Origin: Rhodoblastus sp.
Lineage (GTDB): Bacteria; Pseudomonadota; Alphaproteobacteria; Rhizobiales; Beijerinckiaceae
Length of the DNA: 64,000 nt
NCBI RefSeq assembly: GCF_019449565.1
Contig: NZ_JAGRPM010000083.1
Coordinates: 1-64,000, forward strand
Direction: 5' to 3'
The notes beneath the pieces are model-generated. The model was not told the origin of the DNA. It saw only the letters and a list, made by a program, of their open reading frames with translations, and did no database searches. The number at the start of each line of letters is the position of its first letter. Within the stretch, counting starts at the first letter, position 1. Positions 53,480 through 61,965 of the stretch are shown piece after piece. The position numbers and the translations under genes are program-made.

Positions 53480-54637
53480 TCAAGTGTCGCGGCGGGAATA
53501 TACAGGCATCAAAATCCGGAAGAGCGTTTTTCGCGGAAGGGATTCGCATTCTATGACGCCGCCATGGTCGCCAATGATCTTTGCTACCAATGCAAGTCCG
53601 AGGCCAGAACCTGAAGCTTTGGTGGTGACGAAGGGATCGAACAGATGGGGCATCAGATCTTCCGGCACGCCGGGACCATTGTCGCGCACGCAGAATTCGA
53701 GCGGCAGGCTGACCGGAGACGCCCGGCCCGGCGCGCGAATCCGCACGCCCGGGCGATAGGCCGTCGTCAGCTCGATCTCGCCTTCAAGCGCATCGTCGCC
53801 GATAGCCTCGGCCGCGTTCTTCACGAGGTTCAAAAAGACCTGGACCAGCTGGTCGCGGTTGGCGAGCACGGGCGGCAGAGAAGGGTCGTAATTCTCGACG
53901 AAACGGATGCGCCGGGCGAAGCCCGCCTGCGCGATGCGGCGAACATGCTCCAGCACTTCATGGATATTCACAGCGCCGCGCTCAACCGGGCGGCCATCGG
54001 AAAAGGCCTCCATGCGATCGACCAGGGCCACGATGCGGTCGGTTTCGTCGCAGATCAGGCGGCAAAGCGCGCGATCCTCGTCGCCAACCGCCGTATCGAG
54101 CAGTTGCGCCGCGCCGCGAATGCCTGAGAGCGGATTCTTGATCTCATGTGCCAGCATGGCGCCCATGGCCGAGAGCGAGCGCGCCGCGCTGCGATGGGTC
54201 AGCTGGCGGTCCATCTTGTCCGCGATGGTGCGCTCCTGCAGCATGATGACGACGCCGTCGTCGAGATTGGGCAAGGGCGCGATATAGATATCGACATAAC
54301 GTTCGGCGCCGATCTTCGGGGTGCCGAGATCGACGCGATATTCATTGATCGGCGCGCGGCGCTGTCGGACCATTTCGACCGAGGAAAGCAAGGGCGAACC
54401 GAAAGGCAGCAGGTCCTGAAACTTGGTGCGCCGCAAGGCGTTGCGGGACGTATCAAAAAATAGCTCGGCCGCCGGATTGACGTCGCGGATCGAGCCGTCC
54501 CCGGCCACGGACAGCAGCGGATGCGGCAGGGCGTTGATCAATTGCGACGATGGACAGTCGGCGAGATCCGAACCTGCCAATTCATCAATCAACAAATCCA
54601 ACTCGCTGCCTTTTTTATGAGCATGTTTGGTTTTCAT
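53480..54637 (-). CDS. ntrB: Nitrogen regulation histidine kinase NtrB
   Basis: The 385-residue cytoplasmic sensor kinase has a PAS-like N-terminal domain (about 30-130: LLSVAGDGSIRDVNPAAELFF) and an HK domain with H164 in MLAHEIKNPLSGIRGAAQ. The N box (LVKNAAEAIGDD) and G boxes (CVRDNGPGVPEDL, SGLGLALVAKIIGDHGG) complete the ATPase. It works with PII (GlnB) to set NtrC phosphorylation. ATG 54637 has GGAGG just upstream and overlaps the dusB stop (ATGA). Confidence 0.96.
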   Translation of the reverse strand: MKTKHAHKKGSELDLLIDELAGSDLADCPSSQLINALPHPLLSVAGDGSIRDVNPAAELFFDTSRNALRRTKFQDLLPFGSPLLSSVEMVRQRRAPINEYRVDLGTPKIGAERYVDIYIAPLPNLDDGVVIMLQERTIADKMDRQLTHRSAARSLSAMGAMLAHEIKNPLSGIRGAAQLLDTAVGDEDRALCRLICDETDRIVALVDRMEAFSDGRPVERGAVNIHEVLEHVRRIAQAGFARRIRFVENYDPSLPPVLANRDQLVQVFLNLVKNAAEAIGDDALEGEIELTTAYRPGVRIRAPGRASPVSLPLEFCVRDNGPGVPEDLMPHLFDPFVTTKASGSGLGLALVAKIIGDHGGVIECESLPRKTLFRILMPVYSRRDT

Positions 54638-55707
54638 GCCGCCTCCGCTTCGGACTTGCATTGATAGAGACGGGCGAGAAGGTCGAAGACCTCGTCCGCA
54701 TCCTCACTTTCAACAAGCCGCCGACGCGACGGCGAATCCAGCCCGCCGCCAGCCCGCGCCGCGACATCGGCATAGGCCGCGAGATGTTTGCGGGCGTGAC
54801 GCAGGCCCTGAGCCGGACCGAGCAGATCGAGCAGGCAAGCCAGATGCTCCCGCGCGGCCTCGCGGCGCTCCAGCCAGGACGGGCCGGGCCGCTCGTAGCC
54901 ATTGCGCAAAAAATAGGCAGTGTCGCCGACAATCCACGGCTGGCCCAGCGCGGCGCGGCCGATCATGGCCGCCTTCGCGCCCGATTGCGTCAGCATCGCG
55001 CGGGCGTCGCGCGGCGAGCGGCAATCGCCATTGGCCACCACAGGAATGTTCACGGCCTCACAAACCGGGCGGATCGCCTCCCAATCGGCCTCGCCGCGAT
55101 AGAATTGCTGGCGTGTGCGGCCATGGACGACCACCATCGCGGCGCCCTCAGCCTCGGCGCGGCGCGCGAGCTCCGGCGCATTGCGCGAATCGTCATCCCA
55201 GCCGAGCCGCATCTTGACGCTGACGGGAACCTTGACCGCGCCGGTCACAGCCGCGATCAGCCGCGCGGCATGGTCGAGATCGCGCATCAGCGCCGAGCCC
55301 GCGGCGCCGCCAACCACGCGCTTCGCCGGGCAGCCCATATTGATGTCGATGAGATCGGCCCCGGCGCCCTCGACGAGACGCGCCGTCTCCGCCATGCTGT
55401 CCGGCTCGCAGCCGGCGATCTGAACCGCATGGGGCGAGACGCCATCGCCAAGCGCGCGCAGCGCGCTTTCACGTCCGCCTTTGCCGCCTTGGCCGCTGGC
55501 GCTTTGCGCGAAATCGCCGCTCGCCACCATTTCGGAAAAGGCCAGCCCCGCGCCGAAGCGCCTCGCGATGCGGCGCATGGCGAGATCGGTCACGCCGGCC
55601 ATTGGCGCGAGAAAAGCCGGCTCGACCACGAGGGCGCCGACCCGGACAGGCTCGATCGTGGCGCCTGAAGCGAGCAGGCTGCCTAGCTGTTGAGCAAACT
55701 TATTCAT
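54634..55707 (-). CDS. dusB: tRNA-dihydrouridine synthase DusB (NifR3)
   Basis: The 357-residue FMN-dependent tRNA dihydrouridine synthase has catalytic C126 in DINMGCPAKRV and an FMN-binding TIM barrel (FLAPMAGVTDLAMRR, then VVHGRTRQQFY and GDCRSPRDA). The C-terminal helical domain binds tRNA. It begins the dusB-ntrB-ntrC operon (historically nifR3), a hallmark arrangement of alphaproteobacteria. The divergent ispDF gene starts 107 bases away. Confidence 0.95.
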   Translation of the reverse strand: MNKFAQQLGSLLASGATIEPVRVGALVVEPAFLAPMAGVTDLAMRRIARRFGAGLAFSEMVASGDFAQSASGQGGKGGRESALRALGDGVSPHAVQIAGCEPDSMAETARLVEGAGADLIDINMGCPAKRVVGGAAGSALMRDLDHAARLIAAVTGAVKVPVSVKMRLGWDDDSRNAPELARRAEAEGAAMVVVHGRTRQQFYRGEADWEAIRPVCEAVNIPVVANGDCRSPRDARAMLTQSGAKAAMIGRAALGQPWIVGDTAYFLRNGYERPGPSWLERREAAREHLACLLDLLGPAQGLRHARKHLAAYADVAARAGGGLDSPSRRRLVESEDADEVFDLLARLYQCKSEAEAA

Positions 55708-55814
55708 GCCTGCATTTTAGACAGATTTTTTGCCTTCGCAACGCAAAAGCGATGGCAAATTGACCTTTGCGCGGATTCGGGCGACATGTCGCAACGAAGA
55801 AAAGGCGGGAGTAA

Positions 55815-57032
55815 ATGGCCGGGAACAGCGGGACTTTCGGCGCCGGCGACGCGATCTTCCTGGTCGTCGCGGCGGGACGGGGAGCGCGCGCGGGCGCGGG
55901 CGGACCGAAGCAATATCGCACGCTGGCCGGGCGCCAGGTCCTGACCCGCACGCTTGAAGCCCTGCTCAATGGCGCGCCAGAGGCCAGGGCGCTGGTGACG
56001 ATTCATCCCGACGATCTCGACCTCTATCAGGCCGCCGTCGCGCCGCTGCCGGACAGCCTGCGGGCGCGGTTGCTCGACCCGGTCTTCGGCGGGGCCACCC
56101 GGCAGGACAGCGTCTGCAACGGCCTGGAAGCCATTGCGGCGCTCGGCGCCGCTGACGACGCGCCGGTGCTGATTCATGACGCCGCCCGGCCCTTCGTCGC
56201 GCCCGGGCTGATCACGCGCGCACTCGACGCCGCGCGTGAGCGGGGCGCCGCGGTTCCTGGCCTCGCCGTCATCGACACCATCAAGAAGGTCGCGGAGGAC
56301 GAGCGCATCGTAGCGACGCCGGAGCGCGCGACGCTTCGGGCGGTTCAAACCCCTCAGGCCTTCCAATTCGGGCTCATCCTCGCCGCCCACCGCGCCATTC
56401 GCGCCGACGGCTGCCGCGAACTCACCGACGACGCCGCCGTCGCGGAATGGGCCGGCCATTGCGTCTTCGTCTTTCCCGGCGAAGCCGAAAATTTCAAGCT
56501 CACGACAGCCGAGGACTTTTTGCGCGCGGAGAACAGAATGCTCAATGATCTTCCTGACATCCGCACGGGTCAGGGTTTCGACGTCCACGCCTTCGGCGAG
56601 GGCGACCATGTCTGGCTCGGCGGCGTGCAGGTGCCGCATGACCACGGATTGGTCGGCCATTCGGACGCCGACGTGCTGTTGCACGCCATCACCGACGCCG
56701 TGCTCGGCGCCATCGCCGATGGCGATATCGGCGCGCATTTCCCGCCGAGCGATCCGCAATGGCGCGGCGCGGCGTCTGACCGTTTCCTGCGCCACGCCGT
56801 GGAGCGCGTCGCCGCACGCGGCGGCCGCGTCGCCCATATCGACGCCACCTTGATCTGCGAACGCCCCAAGGTCGGCCCGCACCGCGACGCCATCCGCGCC
56901 AGAATCGCCGAAATCATGGACCTGCCGCTCGACCGCGTGGCGGTGAAGGCGACGACCTCGGAACGCCTCGGCTTTACCGGGCGCCAGGAGGGAATCGCCG
57001 CGCTCGCGATGGCGACGGTTCGACTGCCGTGA
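55815..57032 (+). CDS. ispDF: Bifunctional IspD/IspF (MEP pathway)
   Basis: This fused 405-residue enzyme carries two steps of the methylerythritol phosphate isoprenoid pathway. Residues 1 to about 240 are IspD (CTP binding in VVAAGRGARAG...PKQY; DAARPF). Residues about 250-405 are IspF, with metal ligands in GFDVHAFG (D256, H258) and HSDADVLLHA (H282), and IGAHFPPSD. The fusion is typical of alphaproteobacteria. ATG 55815 follows GGGAGTAA. pncC follows 161 bases downstream, separated by hairpin-rich DNA. Confidence 0.96.
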   Translation: MAGNSGTFGAGDAIFLVVAAGRGARAGAGGPKQYRTLAGRQVLTRTLEALLNGAPEARALVTIHPDDLDLYQAAVAPLPDSLRARLLDPVFGGATRQDSVCNGLEAIAALGAADDAPVLIHDAARPFVAPGLITRALDAARERGAAVPGLAVIDTIKKVAEDERIVATPERATLRAVQTPQAFQFGLILAAHRAIRADGCRELTDDAAVAEWAGHCVFVFPGEAENFKLTTAEDFLRAENRMLNDLPDIRTGQGFDVHAFGEGDHVWLGGVQVPHDHGLVGHSDADVLLHAITDAVLGAIADGDIGAHFPPSDPQWRGAASDRFLRHAVERVAARGGRVAHIDATLICERPKVGPHRDAIRARIAEIMDLPLDRVAVKATTSERLGFTGRQEGIAALAMATVRLP

Positions 57033-57041
57033 ACGCATGAC

Positions 57042-57122
57042 GCCATTGTCGCGCAAATTCGCGAGACAATGGCTAGGAGCGAATGCCATAGGGCGTCGAA
57101 AGACGCCCGTCGGGCGACGGGC
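57042..57122. repeat. Cluster of three hairpins between ispDF and pncC
   Basis: GCCATTGTC/GACAATGGC (57042-57073), then GGGCGTC-GAAA-GACGCCC (57091-57108), then GCCCGTC-GGGC-GACGGGC (57105-57122). The last two share GCCC and are mutually exclusive. No T-tract follows. The layout resembles REP/BIME-type elements. Confidence 0.6.
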
Positions 57123-57193
57123 TACCGGCCGAGCTGATGCGAGGACTTCGTTGCTCGCGATTTTTCGGGAGCAACAAATAAAATGGAGGTCAG

Positions 57194-57712
57194 ATGCGCG
57201 ACGAGATCCTCATCCTGGCGCGGCGCGTGCTCGACGCCTGTTTCGCGCGCAAACTCAAGATCGCGCTCGCGGAATCCTGCACGGGCGGCCTGATCGCCGG
57301 CGCGCTGACGGAGATCGCCGGGTCGTCCGATGTGTTCGAGCGCGGCTTCGTCACCTATAGCAACGAGGCCAAGCAGGACCTGCTCGACGTGCCGGCAGGG
57401 CTAATCGCAGCACACGGCGCCGTCTCGGCGGAGGTCGCCGAGGCCATGGCGCTCGGCGCGCTGGCGCATTCGCGCGCCCAGCTCGCGCTCTCGGTGACGG
57501 GGATCGCCGGGCCGGGCGGCGGCTCGGCGGAGAAACCCGTCGGGCTCGTGCATTTCGGTCTCGCCCAAAGCGAGCGGCCAACCCTGCTCCAGCGCAAACA
57601 CTTCACCGACGGGCGCGCCAAAGAGCTTTCGCGCAACGAAATCCGCCGCCACGCGGTGCTCACCGGGCTGCAAATGCTGCTCGAAGCCGCCGCGCCGCAA
57701 TTGCGCGCCTGA
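57194..57712 (+). CDS. pncC: Nicotinamide-nucleotide amidohydrolase PncC (CinA C-terminal domain)
   Basis: The 172-residue CinA_C-domain enzyme deamidates NMN to NaMN in the pyridine nucleotide salvage cycle. The active-site motif is AESCTGG (E27-S28-C29-T30-G31-G32), and the second signature is GIAGPGGGSAEKPVGLV. The N-terminal MoeA-like half of full CinA is absent. ATG 57194 follows AATGGAGGT. In many alphaproteobacteria it sits downstream of ispDF, as here, and precedes matB by 18 bases. Confidence 0.93.
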   Translation: MRDEILILARRVLDACFARKLKIALAESCTGGLIAGALTEIAGSSDVFERGFVTYSNEAKQDLLDVPAGLIAAHGAVSAEVAEAMALGALAHSRAQLALSVTGIAGPGGGSAEKPVGLVHFGLAQSERPTLLQRKHFTDGRAKELSRNEIRRHAVLTGLQMLLEAAAPQLRA

Positions 57713-57730
57713 GCCGAATTGGAGGCAGAC

Positions 57731-59251
57731 TTGTCCAATCATCTGTTCGATCTGATCGCGTCGAGAATTTCCGATCCCGAGAAAATCTTCATCCAGTCGC
57801 TCGACGGCGCATCGATTTCCTATCGCCAGATGCTGTCGGCCAGCGCGCGCTACGCTCATGCGCTGGTTGCGCTCGGCGTCGTGCCTGGCGACCGCGTCGC
57901 GATTCAGATGGAGAAATCCCCGGCCTTCCTGTTCATCTATCTCGCCTGCCTGCGGGCGGGCGCAGTCTTTCTGCCGCTCAACACCGCCTATACGCCGCAT
58001 GAAGTCGGCTATTTTCTCTCCGACGCCCAGCCGAAGCTCATCGTCTGCGACCCGGAGAGCGCGGATTCGCTGAAGGATTCGGCTACAAAGGCCGATGTCC
58101 GGATCGTGGTTCATGGATACGGGCAGGATGGCGAACTCTATGATCTCGCGGCCGCCAGCCCGCCGGATTTCGTCAATGTCGCGCGCGGCGCGGGGGATCT
58201 CGCCGCCATCCTCTACACGTCCGGCACGACCGGGCGCTCCAAGGGCGCGATGCTTTCGCATGACAATCTCGCCTCCAACGCCCTGACGCTCGTCGACTAT
58301 TGGCGTTTCACGGCGAAGGACGTGCTGATCCACGCCCTGCCCGTCTATCACACCCACGGCCTGTTCGTGGCGACCAACACCATCCTGCTCTGCGGCGGCT
58401 CGATGATCTTCATGCCGAAATTTTCAGGCCCGCAGATTCTCGAAGCCATGAGCGCGCGGCCCGGGCGACTGCGCGGCACCGTGCTCATGGGCGTGCCGAC
58501 CTTCTACACTCGCCTGCTCGACGAGCCGGGCCTGACCGCCGAAGTCTGCGCTTCGATGCGGCTGTTCATTTCAGGCTCGGCGCCGCTGCTTGCGGAAACC
58601 CATCGCGCCTTTTCCGCGCGCACCGGCCACGCCATTCTCGAACGCTATGGCATGACCGAGACCAACATGAACACGTCGAACCCCTATGACGGCGCGCGCG
58701 TCGCGGGCACGGTGGGCTTCCCCCTGCCTGGCGTGTCGCTGCGGGTGGCCGATCCCGAAACCGGCGCGGCGCTGCCCAAAGGCGAAATCGGCATGATTGA
58801 AGTGAAGGGACCGAATGTCTTCATCGGCTATTGGTTGATGCCGGAAAAGACTGCGAGCGAATTCCGTCCCGACGGCTTTTTCATCACCGGCGACCTCGGC
58901 CTGATCGACGACGACGGCTATGTGCGCATCCTCGGACGCGGCAAGGACCTCATCATCAGCGGCGGGCTCAACATCTATCCCAAGGAAGTCGAGTGCGAGA
59001 TCGACTCCCTGCCCGGCGTGGCCGAGAGCGCGGTGATCGGCCTGCCGGACCCGGATTTCGGCGAAGCCGTCGCGGCCGTCGTGGTGCGCGAAAAAGGCGC
59101 GACCATCGACGAAACGGCGATCCGCGCGGCGCTTCAGAACCGACTCGCCAAATTCAAATGGCCCAAGTCCGTTTACTTCGTCGAGGAACTGCCCCGCAAC
59201 GCCATGGGCAAGGTGCAGAAGAATATTCTGCGCGCGAATTACGGCGGCTAG
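57731..59251 (+). CDS. matB: Malonyl-CoA synthetase (MatB-like acyl-CoA ligase)
   Basis: This 506-residue member of the ANL superfamily activates malonate (or a related diacid) to malonyl-CoA with ATP. Core motifs are LYTSGTTGRSKGAM (P-loop), ERYGMTETNMN, GDLGLIDDDGY and the C-terminal NAMGKVQKN with catalytic lysine. The overall pattern (SNHLFDLI start, VQMEKS-like AIQMEKSPAFLFIYLACLRAG) matches rhizobial MatB. Start TTG 57731 follows GGAGG at good spacing; another TTG lies 12 bases upstream. matA/matC are not present, so malonate supply or extender-unit synthesis is inferred only. Confidence 0.87.
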   Translation: MSNHLFDLIASRISDPEKIFIQSLDGASISYRQMLSASARYAHALVALGVVPGDRVAIQMEKSPAFLFIYLACLRAGAVFLPLNTAYTPHEVGYFLSDAQPKLIVCDPESADSLKDSATKADVRIVVHGYGQDGELYDLAAASPPDFVNVARGAGDLAAILYTSGTTGRSKGAMLSHDNLASNALTLVDYWRFTAKDVLIHALPVYHTHGLFVATNTILLCGGSMIFMPKFSGPQILEAMSARPGRLRGTVLMGVPTFYTRLLDEPGLTAEVCASMRLFISGSAPLLAETHRAFSARTGHAILERYGMTETNMNTSNPYDGARVAGTVGFPLPGVSLRVADPETGAALPKGEIGMIEVKGPNVFIGYWLMPEKTASEFRPDGFFITGDLGLIDDDGYVRILGRGKDLIISGGLNIYPKEVECEIDSLPGVAESAVIGLPDPDFGEAVAAVVVREKGATIDETAIRAALQNRLAKFKWPKSVYFVEELPRNAMGKVQKNILRANYGG

Positions 59252-59778
59252 ATAGACTCGTCGCGCGGGATGCGAAACGCCTCACGGCGCGGGCCGGCCG
59301 GCGTCATGCGCCGCCGCGCGCCGATGCGGTCGCCTTCCTCCATCGGGCCAAGATCGGACTCGCCGTCGGGAAAGACGACCAGCGCGCGATTTCCGATACG
59401 GACGAGAACGAGACGGTCGTCGCGCTCGGCGAGGCGCGCCCATTGTTTGATCTTGTCGAAAAACGGCCGCCGCCTCCAGCGGTCGGGCTGGCTGGCGTCG
59501 ACATGAACCGCGACCATGCGGCCGTCGCCTTCCAGCGTGACGACGAGTTTCGCGCGGTCGGGGCGCCAATCCTCGCCGAGTTCAGGATTGGTCAGAAAAG
59601 CGCAGGTGAAATCGCGGCATTCTCCCGGCCGGCGCGGATAGATCGCGCAGCCGCCGCCCGGACGGCACTGGGCGCACCAGCGGCCCGGCGGCTTGTCGAT
59701 CTCGGCGATTTTCATCACCTTGCAGCACAGCGTGCAGGAGCCGCAGCTGCGCCCCTCCACAATGGGAAGCGGCGGCAA
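59248..59778 (-). CDS. YkgJ family cysteine-cluster protein
   Basis: The 176-residue protein has a YkgJ-type zinc/iron-chelating cysteine set: CGSCTLCC (about 12-19), CAQC, CAIYPRRPGECRDFTC. A C-terminal part (about 70-176) has mixed strands. The metal bound and the activity are not established. It is convergent with matB, sharing a CTAG stop overlap, and lies just downstream of the Sel1-type secreted paralogue. Confidence 0.87.
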   Translation of the reverse strand: MPPLPIVEGRSCGSCTLCCKVMKIAEIDKPPGRWCAQCRPGGGCAIYPRRPGECRDFTCAFLTNPELGEDWRPDRAKLVVTLEGDGRMVAVHVDASQPDRWRRRPFFDKIKQWARLAERDDRLVLVRIGNRALVVFPDGESDLGPMEEGDRIGARRRMTPAGPRREAFRIPRDESI

Positions 59779-59780
59779 AT

Positions 59781-60344
59781 CTAAAACTGCGGCTTGCGGT
59801 AATGCGCGAGATCGGCGGTCGGAGTCACCGATTCCGGATCGTAATCATGCTGCGCCAATTCGCGCGCGGTCTTGTCGCCAGCCGCCGCCGACTTATCCAC
59901 CAGAGCCTTGCCGAGCGCGCGGTCCTGCGCGACGCCATGACCGCGCAGCAGGTCGAGGCCGTAATTCAGCTGTCCAATCGAGGAGCCGGTGTCGGCCAGG
60001 CGCTTGTCCCAATCCGCCGCCTTGGCAGGGTCCGAGGGGCGGTCATAACCATTTTCCTCGGTCCAGGCCGCCCAAGGCATGGCGTAGACATTGCTGTGCT
60101 CCGCGCAGCGTTCAAAAATGCGCCGCGCCGCGTCGTGCCAGCCCATTTTGGCGAGGGGATAGCCATACATGCACATGCCGGGGTCGAAGCGCGCCTCCTT
60201 GGACCGCTCGGCCCAATATTCGATGCTCAGTTCGGAGGGTGGATTGAGCGTTCCGGCATCATCCCCACTGCTTTCCGCGCGGGCCGGCGCCGCGAAGGAC
60301 GCCCCGGTCAACAAAGCGGCGATCAAAAAGCTTTTGCCGATCAT
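59781..60344 (-). CDS. Secreted Sel1-like protein, paralogue A
   Basis: The 187-residue secreted protein has a signal peptide (MIGKSFLIAALLTGASFAAPARA) and Sel1/TPR-like helical repeats (RIFERCAEHSNVYAMPWAAW, SIGQLNYGLDLLRGHGVAQDRALGKALVDKSAAAG), ending AQHDYDPESVTPTAD. Two cysteines (GMCMYG, FERCA) may form a disulphide. It is strongly similar to the next gene upstream on this strand (60373-60930), a tandem duplication. Start 60344 follows GGGGGGAAG. Function unknown; repeats suggest a protein-binding role in the periplasm. Confidence 0.82.
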   Translation of the reverse strand: MIGKSFLIAALLTGASFAAPARAESSGDDAGTLNPPSELSIEYWAERSKEARFDPGMCMYGYPLAKMGWHDAARRIFERCAEHSNVYAMPWAAWTEENGYDRPSDPAKAADWDKRLADTGSSIGQLNYGLDLLRGHGVAQDRALGKALVDKSAAAGDKTARELAQHDYDPESVTPTADLAHYRKPQF

Positions 60345-60372
60345 TTCAAACTTCCCCCCGGAAGCGGCGTGG

Positions 60373-60930
60373 TCAGAACTGAGGATGGCGATAGCGCGCC
60401 TTGTCGGCTTCGGGCGTAACCGATTCCGGGTCGTAATCATGCGCGATCAGCTCGCGAGCGGTCGAATCGCCGCCTGCGGCCGCGAGGTCGATGAGGGACT
60501 TTCCCGACGCACGGTCGAGCGGCGCGCCGTGGCCGCGCAACAGGTCGAGGCCGTAATTGAACTGGCCGATCGGCGAGCCGGCATCGGCAAGGCGCTTGTC
60601 CCATTCGGCGGCCTTGACGGGGTCGGAGGCACGATCGTAGCCGTTCTCCTCCAGATAGGACATCCACGGCATGGCGTGCAGATTGCCGTTATCGGCGCAG
60701 CGCTCGAAGATGCGCCGCGCCTCCTCATGCTGGCCGGTCTTGTCGAGGAAGACGCCGTAGCCGCACATGTGGGGATCGAAACGCTCTTCGGTCGATTTCG
60801 CCGCCCAATATTGCATGTCCAGCACCTGCGGGTTCAACTCCTCGGGCTGTTCGGCTGCCGAAGACCCGGCGACGGCGGCCTCGACGCGGATGGCGAGAAC
60901 GAGCGCGCAGGCTGCAAGAAGCAGTCTCAT
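60373..60930 (-). CDS. Secreted Sel1-like protein, paralogue B
   Basis: The 185-residue paralogue of the preceding entry shares signal peptide (MRLLLAACALVLAIRVEAAVAG), RIFERCADNGNLHAMPW, SIGQFNYGLDLLRGHG (as PIGQFNYGLDLLRGHG) and the DYDPESVTPEAD tail, with the same cysteine pair. The start at 60930 follows GGAG. The gap to paralogue A is 28 bases, so they are cotranscribed. It lies about 138 bases downstream of pqqA on the same strand, separated by a strong hairpin. Confidence 0.82.
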   Translation of the reverse strand: MRLLLAACALVLAIRVEAAVAGSSAAEQPEELNPQVLDMQYWAAKSTEERFDPHMCGYGVFLDKTGQHEEARRIFERCADNGNLHAMPWMSYLEENGYDRASDPVKAAEWDKRLADAGSPIGQFNYGLDLLRGHGAPLDRASGKSLIDLAAAGGDSTARELIAHDYDPESVTPEADKARYRHPQF

Positions 60931-61027
60931 CCGGGTCTCCAATTTTGCTGTTTCAACGACCATCCCAAAACAAATGGCCGCCCCGCGCAGCGGAAGCGAC
61001 CAGAGCGTTTGGAGGAAGAGGGAGGCA

Positions 61028-61061
61028 GCCGACGCGGTGTGGAAGGAAGCGCCGCGTCGGC
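61028..61061 (-). promoter_or_regulatory. Strong hairpin just downstream of pqqA
   Basis: A perfect 10-bp stem GCCGACGCGG / CCGCGTCGGC with a 14-base loop begins eight bases after the pqqA stop on the minus strand. It lacks a T-tract, so it may act as an RNA stabiliser or attenuator rather than a terminator, as known between pqqA and later genes in methylotroph operons. Confidence 0.6.
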
Positions 61062-61068
61062 AAAATCG

Positions 61069-61146
61069 TCAGATTTCAGCGGACATATAGGAAGTGACTT
61101 CCATGCCGCAGCAAACTTCGCAAACTTCCGGAGCAGTCCAGGTCAT
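61069..61146 (-). CDS. pqqA: PqqA, precursor peptide of pyrroloquinoline quinone
   Basis: This 25-codon gene encodes the ribosomal peptide whose glutamate and tyrosine are crosslinked to make PQQ. The start is MTWTAPEV; the diagnostic core GMEVTSY (Glu16, Tyr20) is identical in spacing to Methylobacterium PqqA, and SAEI ends the peptide. It has three cysteines (C9, C12, C13), more than usual. ATG 61146 follows GGGAGAAAG. No pqqBCDE lies downstream; the next genes are Sel1-type proteins. A TATAAA hexamer at 61200-61205 (minus strand) could be its -10 element. Confidence 0.88.
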   Translation of the reverse strand: MTWTAPEVCEVCCGMEVTSYMSAEI

Positions 61147-61260
61147 AGCTTTCTCCCGTTGAACGACTTGTTTCGTCGAGCGTCTTCGACGCATGGATTT
61201 TTATAGGCGCGGCGCTCATGGGATGCGTCAGACCCCGGCGAGAAAATTGTAAGATTTTTG

Positions 61261-61965
61261 TCAGGGATCCTCGTCATAGCGGTAGCCGACGCCATGAACC
61301 GTCTTGATGATGCAAGGATGCGCGGGATCGATCTCGATCTTGCGCCGCAGCCCTGAGACATATTGGTCGAGCGCGCGGCTGTTCGGCATGTAATCGCGGC
61401 CCCAGGCGGCGTCGAACAATTCGTCGCGCGAGACCGCCTTGCCCTTGCGGGCGCTCAGCGCCTGAAGAATCGCCAGCTCGCGCGGCGCGAGGTCGATGCT
61501 CTGGCCGCCACGCCACGCGCGCAAAGCCTCGGGATCGATCTCCAGATCGCCCATGCGCAGACGCGGCGCAGGCTCCGCTGGCGCGGCTTCGGGTGACGGC
61601 GCGGCGCGCGTCCGGCGCAGCGCGGCCTTGATCCGCGCCACCAGTTCGCGGGCCGAAAAGGGCTTGGCGATATAATCATCGGCGCCGATCTCCAGCCCGA
61701 TCACCCGGTCGATCTCGGCGCCGCGCGCGGAAAGCAGCAGGATCGGCGTCTGGGCGTCGCGCGCGCGGATGCGGCGGCAGAGATCGAGCCCGTCGAGATG
61801 CGGCATCATCACATCGAACAGGCAAAGCGCCGGCGCTTCCTCGGTGAAGGCGCGCCAGGCCGCCTCGCCGTCCTCCGCGACGACGCAATCGATGCCCTCC
61901 AGCGACAGAAGATCGACCAGCCCGGCGCGCAAGTTGGGATCGTCTTCGGCGATGAGAATTTTCAT
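61261..61965 (-). CDS. OmpR-family response regulator
   Basis: The 234-residue protein has an N-terminal receiver (MKILIAEDDPN, phospho-acceptor Asp in CLFDVMMPHLDG, conserved K in YIAKPF) and a C-terminal winged-helix (LAPRELAILQALSARKGKAVSRDELFDAAWG...YVSGLRRKI). ATG 61965 follows GGGGAAGGG and overlaps the kinase stop by four bases (ATGA). It is downstream of a sensor kinase and an MxaD-like gene. The pairing, the position next to pqqA and the general type recall MxbM-type regulators of methanol oxidation; this is inference. Confidence 0.9.
   Translation of the reverse strand: MKILIAEDDPNLRAGLVDLLSLEGIDCVVAEDGEAAWRAFTEEAPALCLFDVMMPHLDGLDLCRRIRARDAQTPILLLSARGAEIDRVIGLEIGADDYIAKPFSARELVARIKAALRRTRAAPSPEAAPAEPAPRLRMGDLEIDPEALRAWRGGQSIDLAPRELAILQALSARKGKAVSRDELFDAAWGRDYMPNSRALDQYVSGLRRKIEIDPAHPCIIKTVHGVGYRYDEDP

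Noticed and set aside
55704..57089. 461-codon minus-strand frame over ispDF
   Set aside because: It is a shadow of the fused IspDF gene.
60931..61068. Search for pqqB start between pqqA and the Sel1 genes
   Set aside because: The 138-base gap contains only the hairpin and no open frame with PqqB features.
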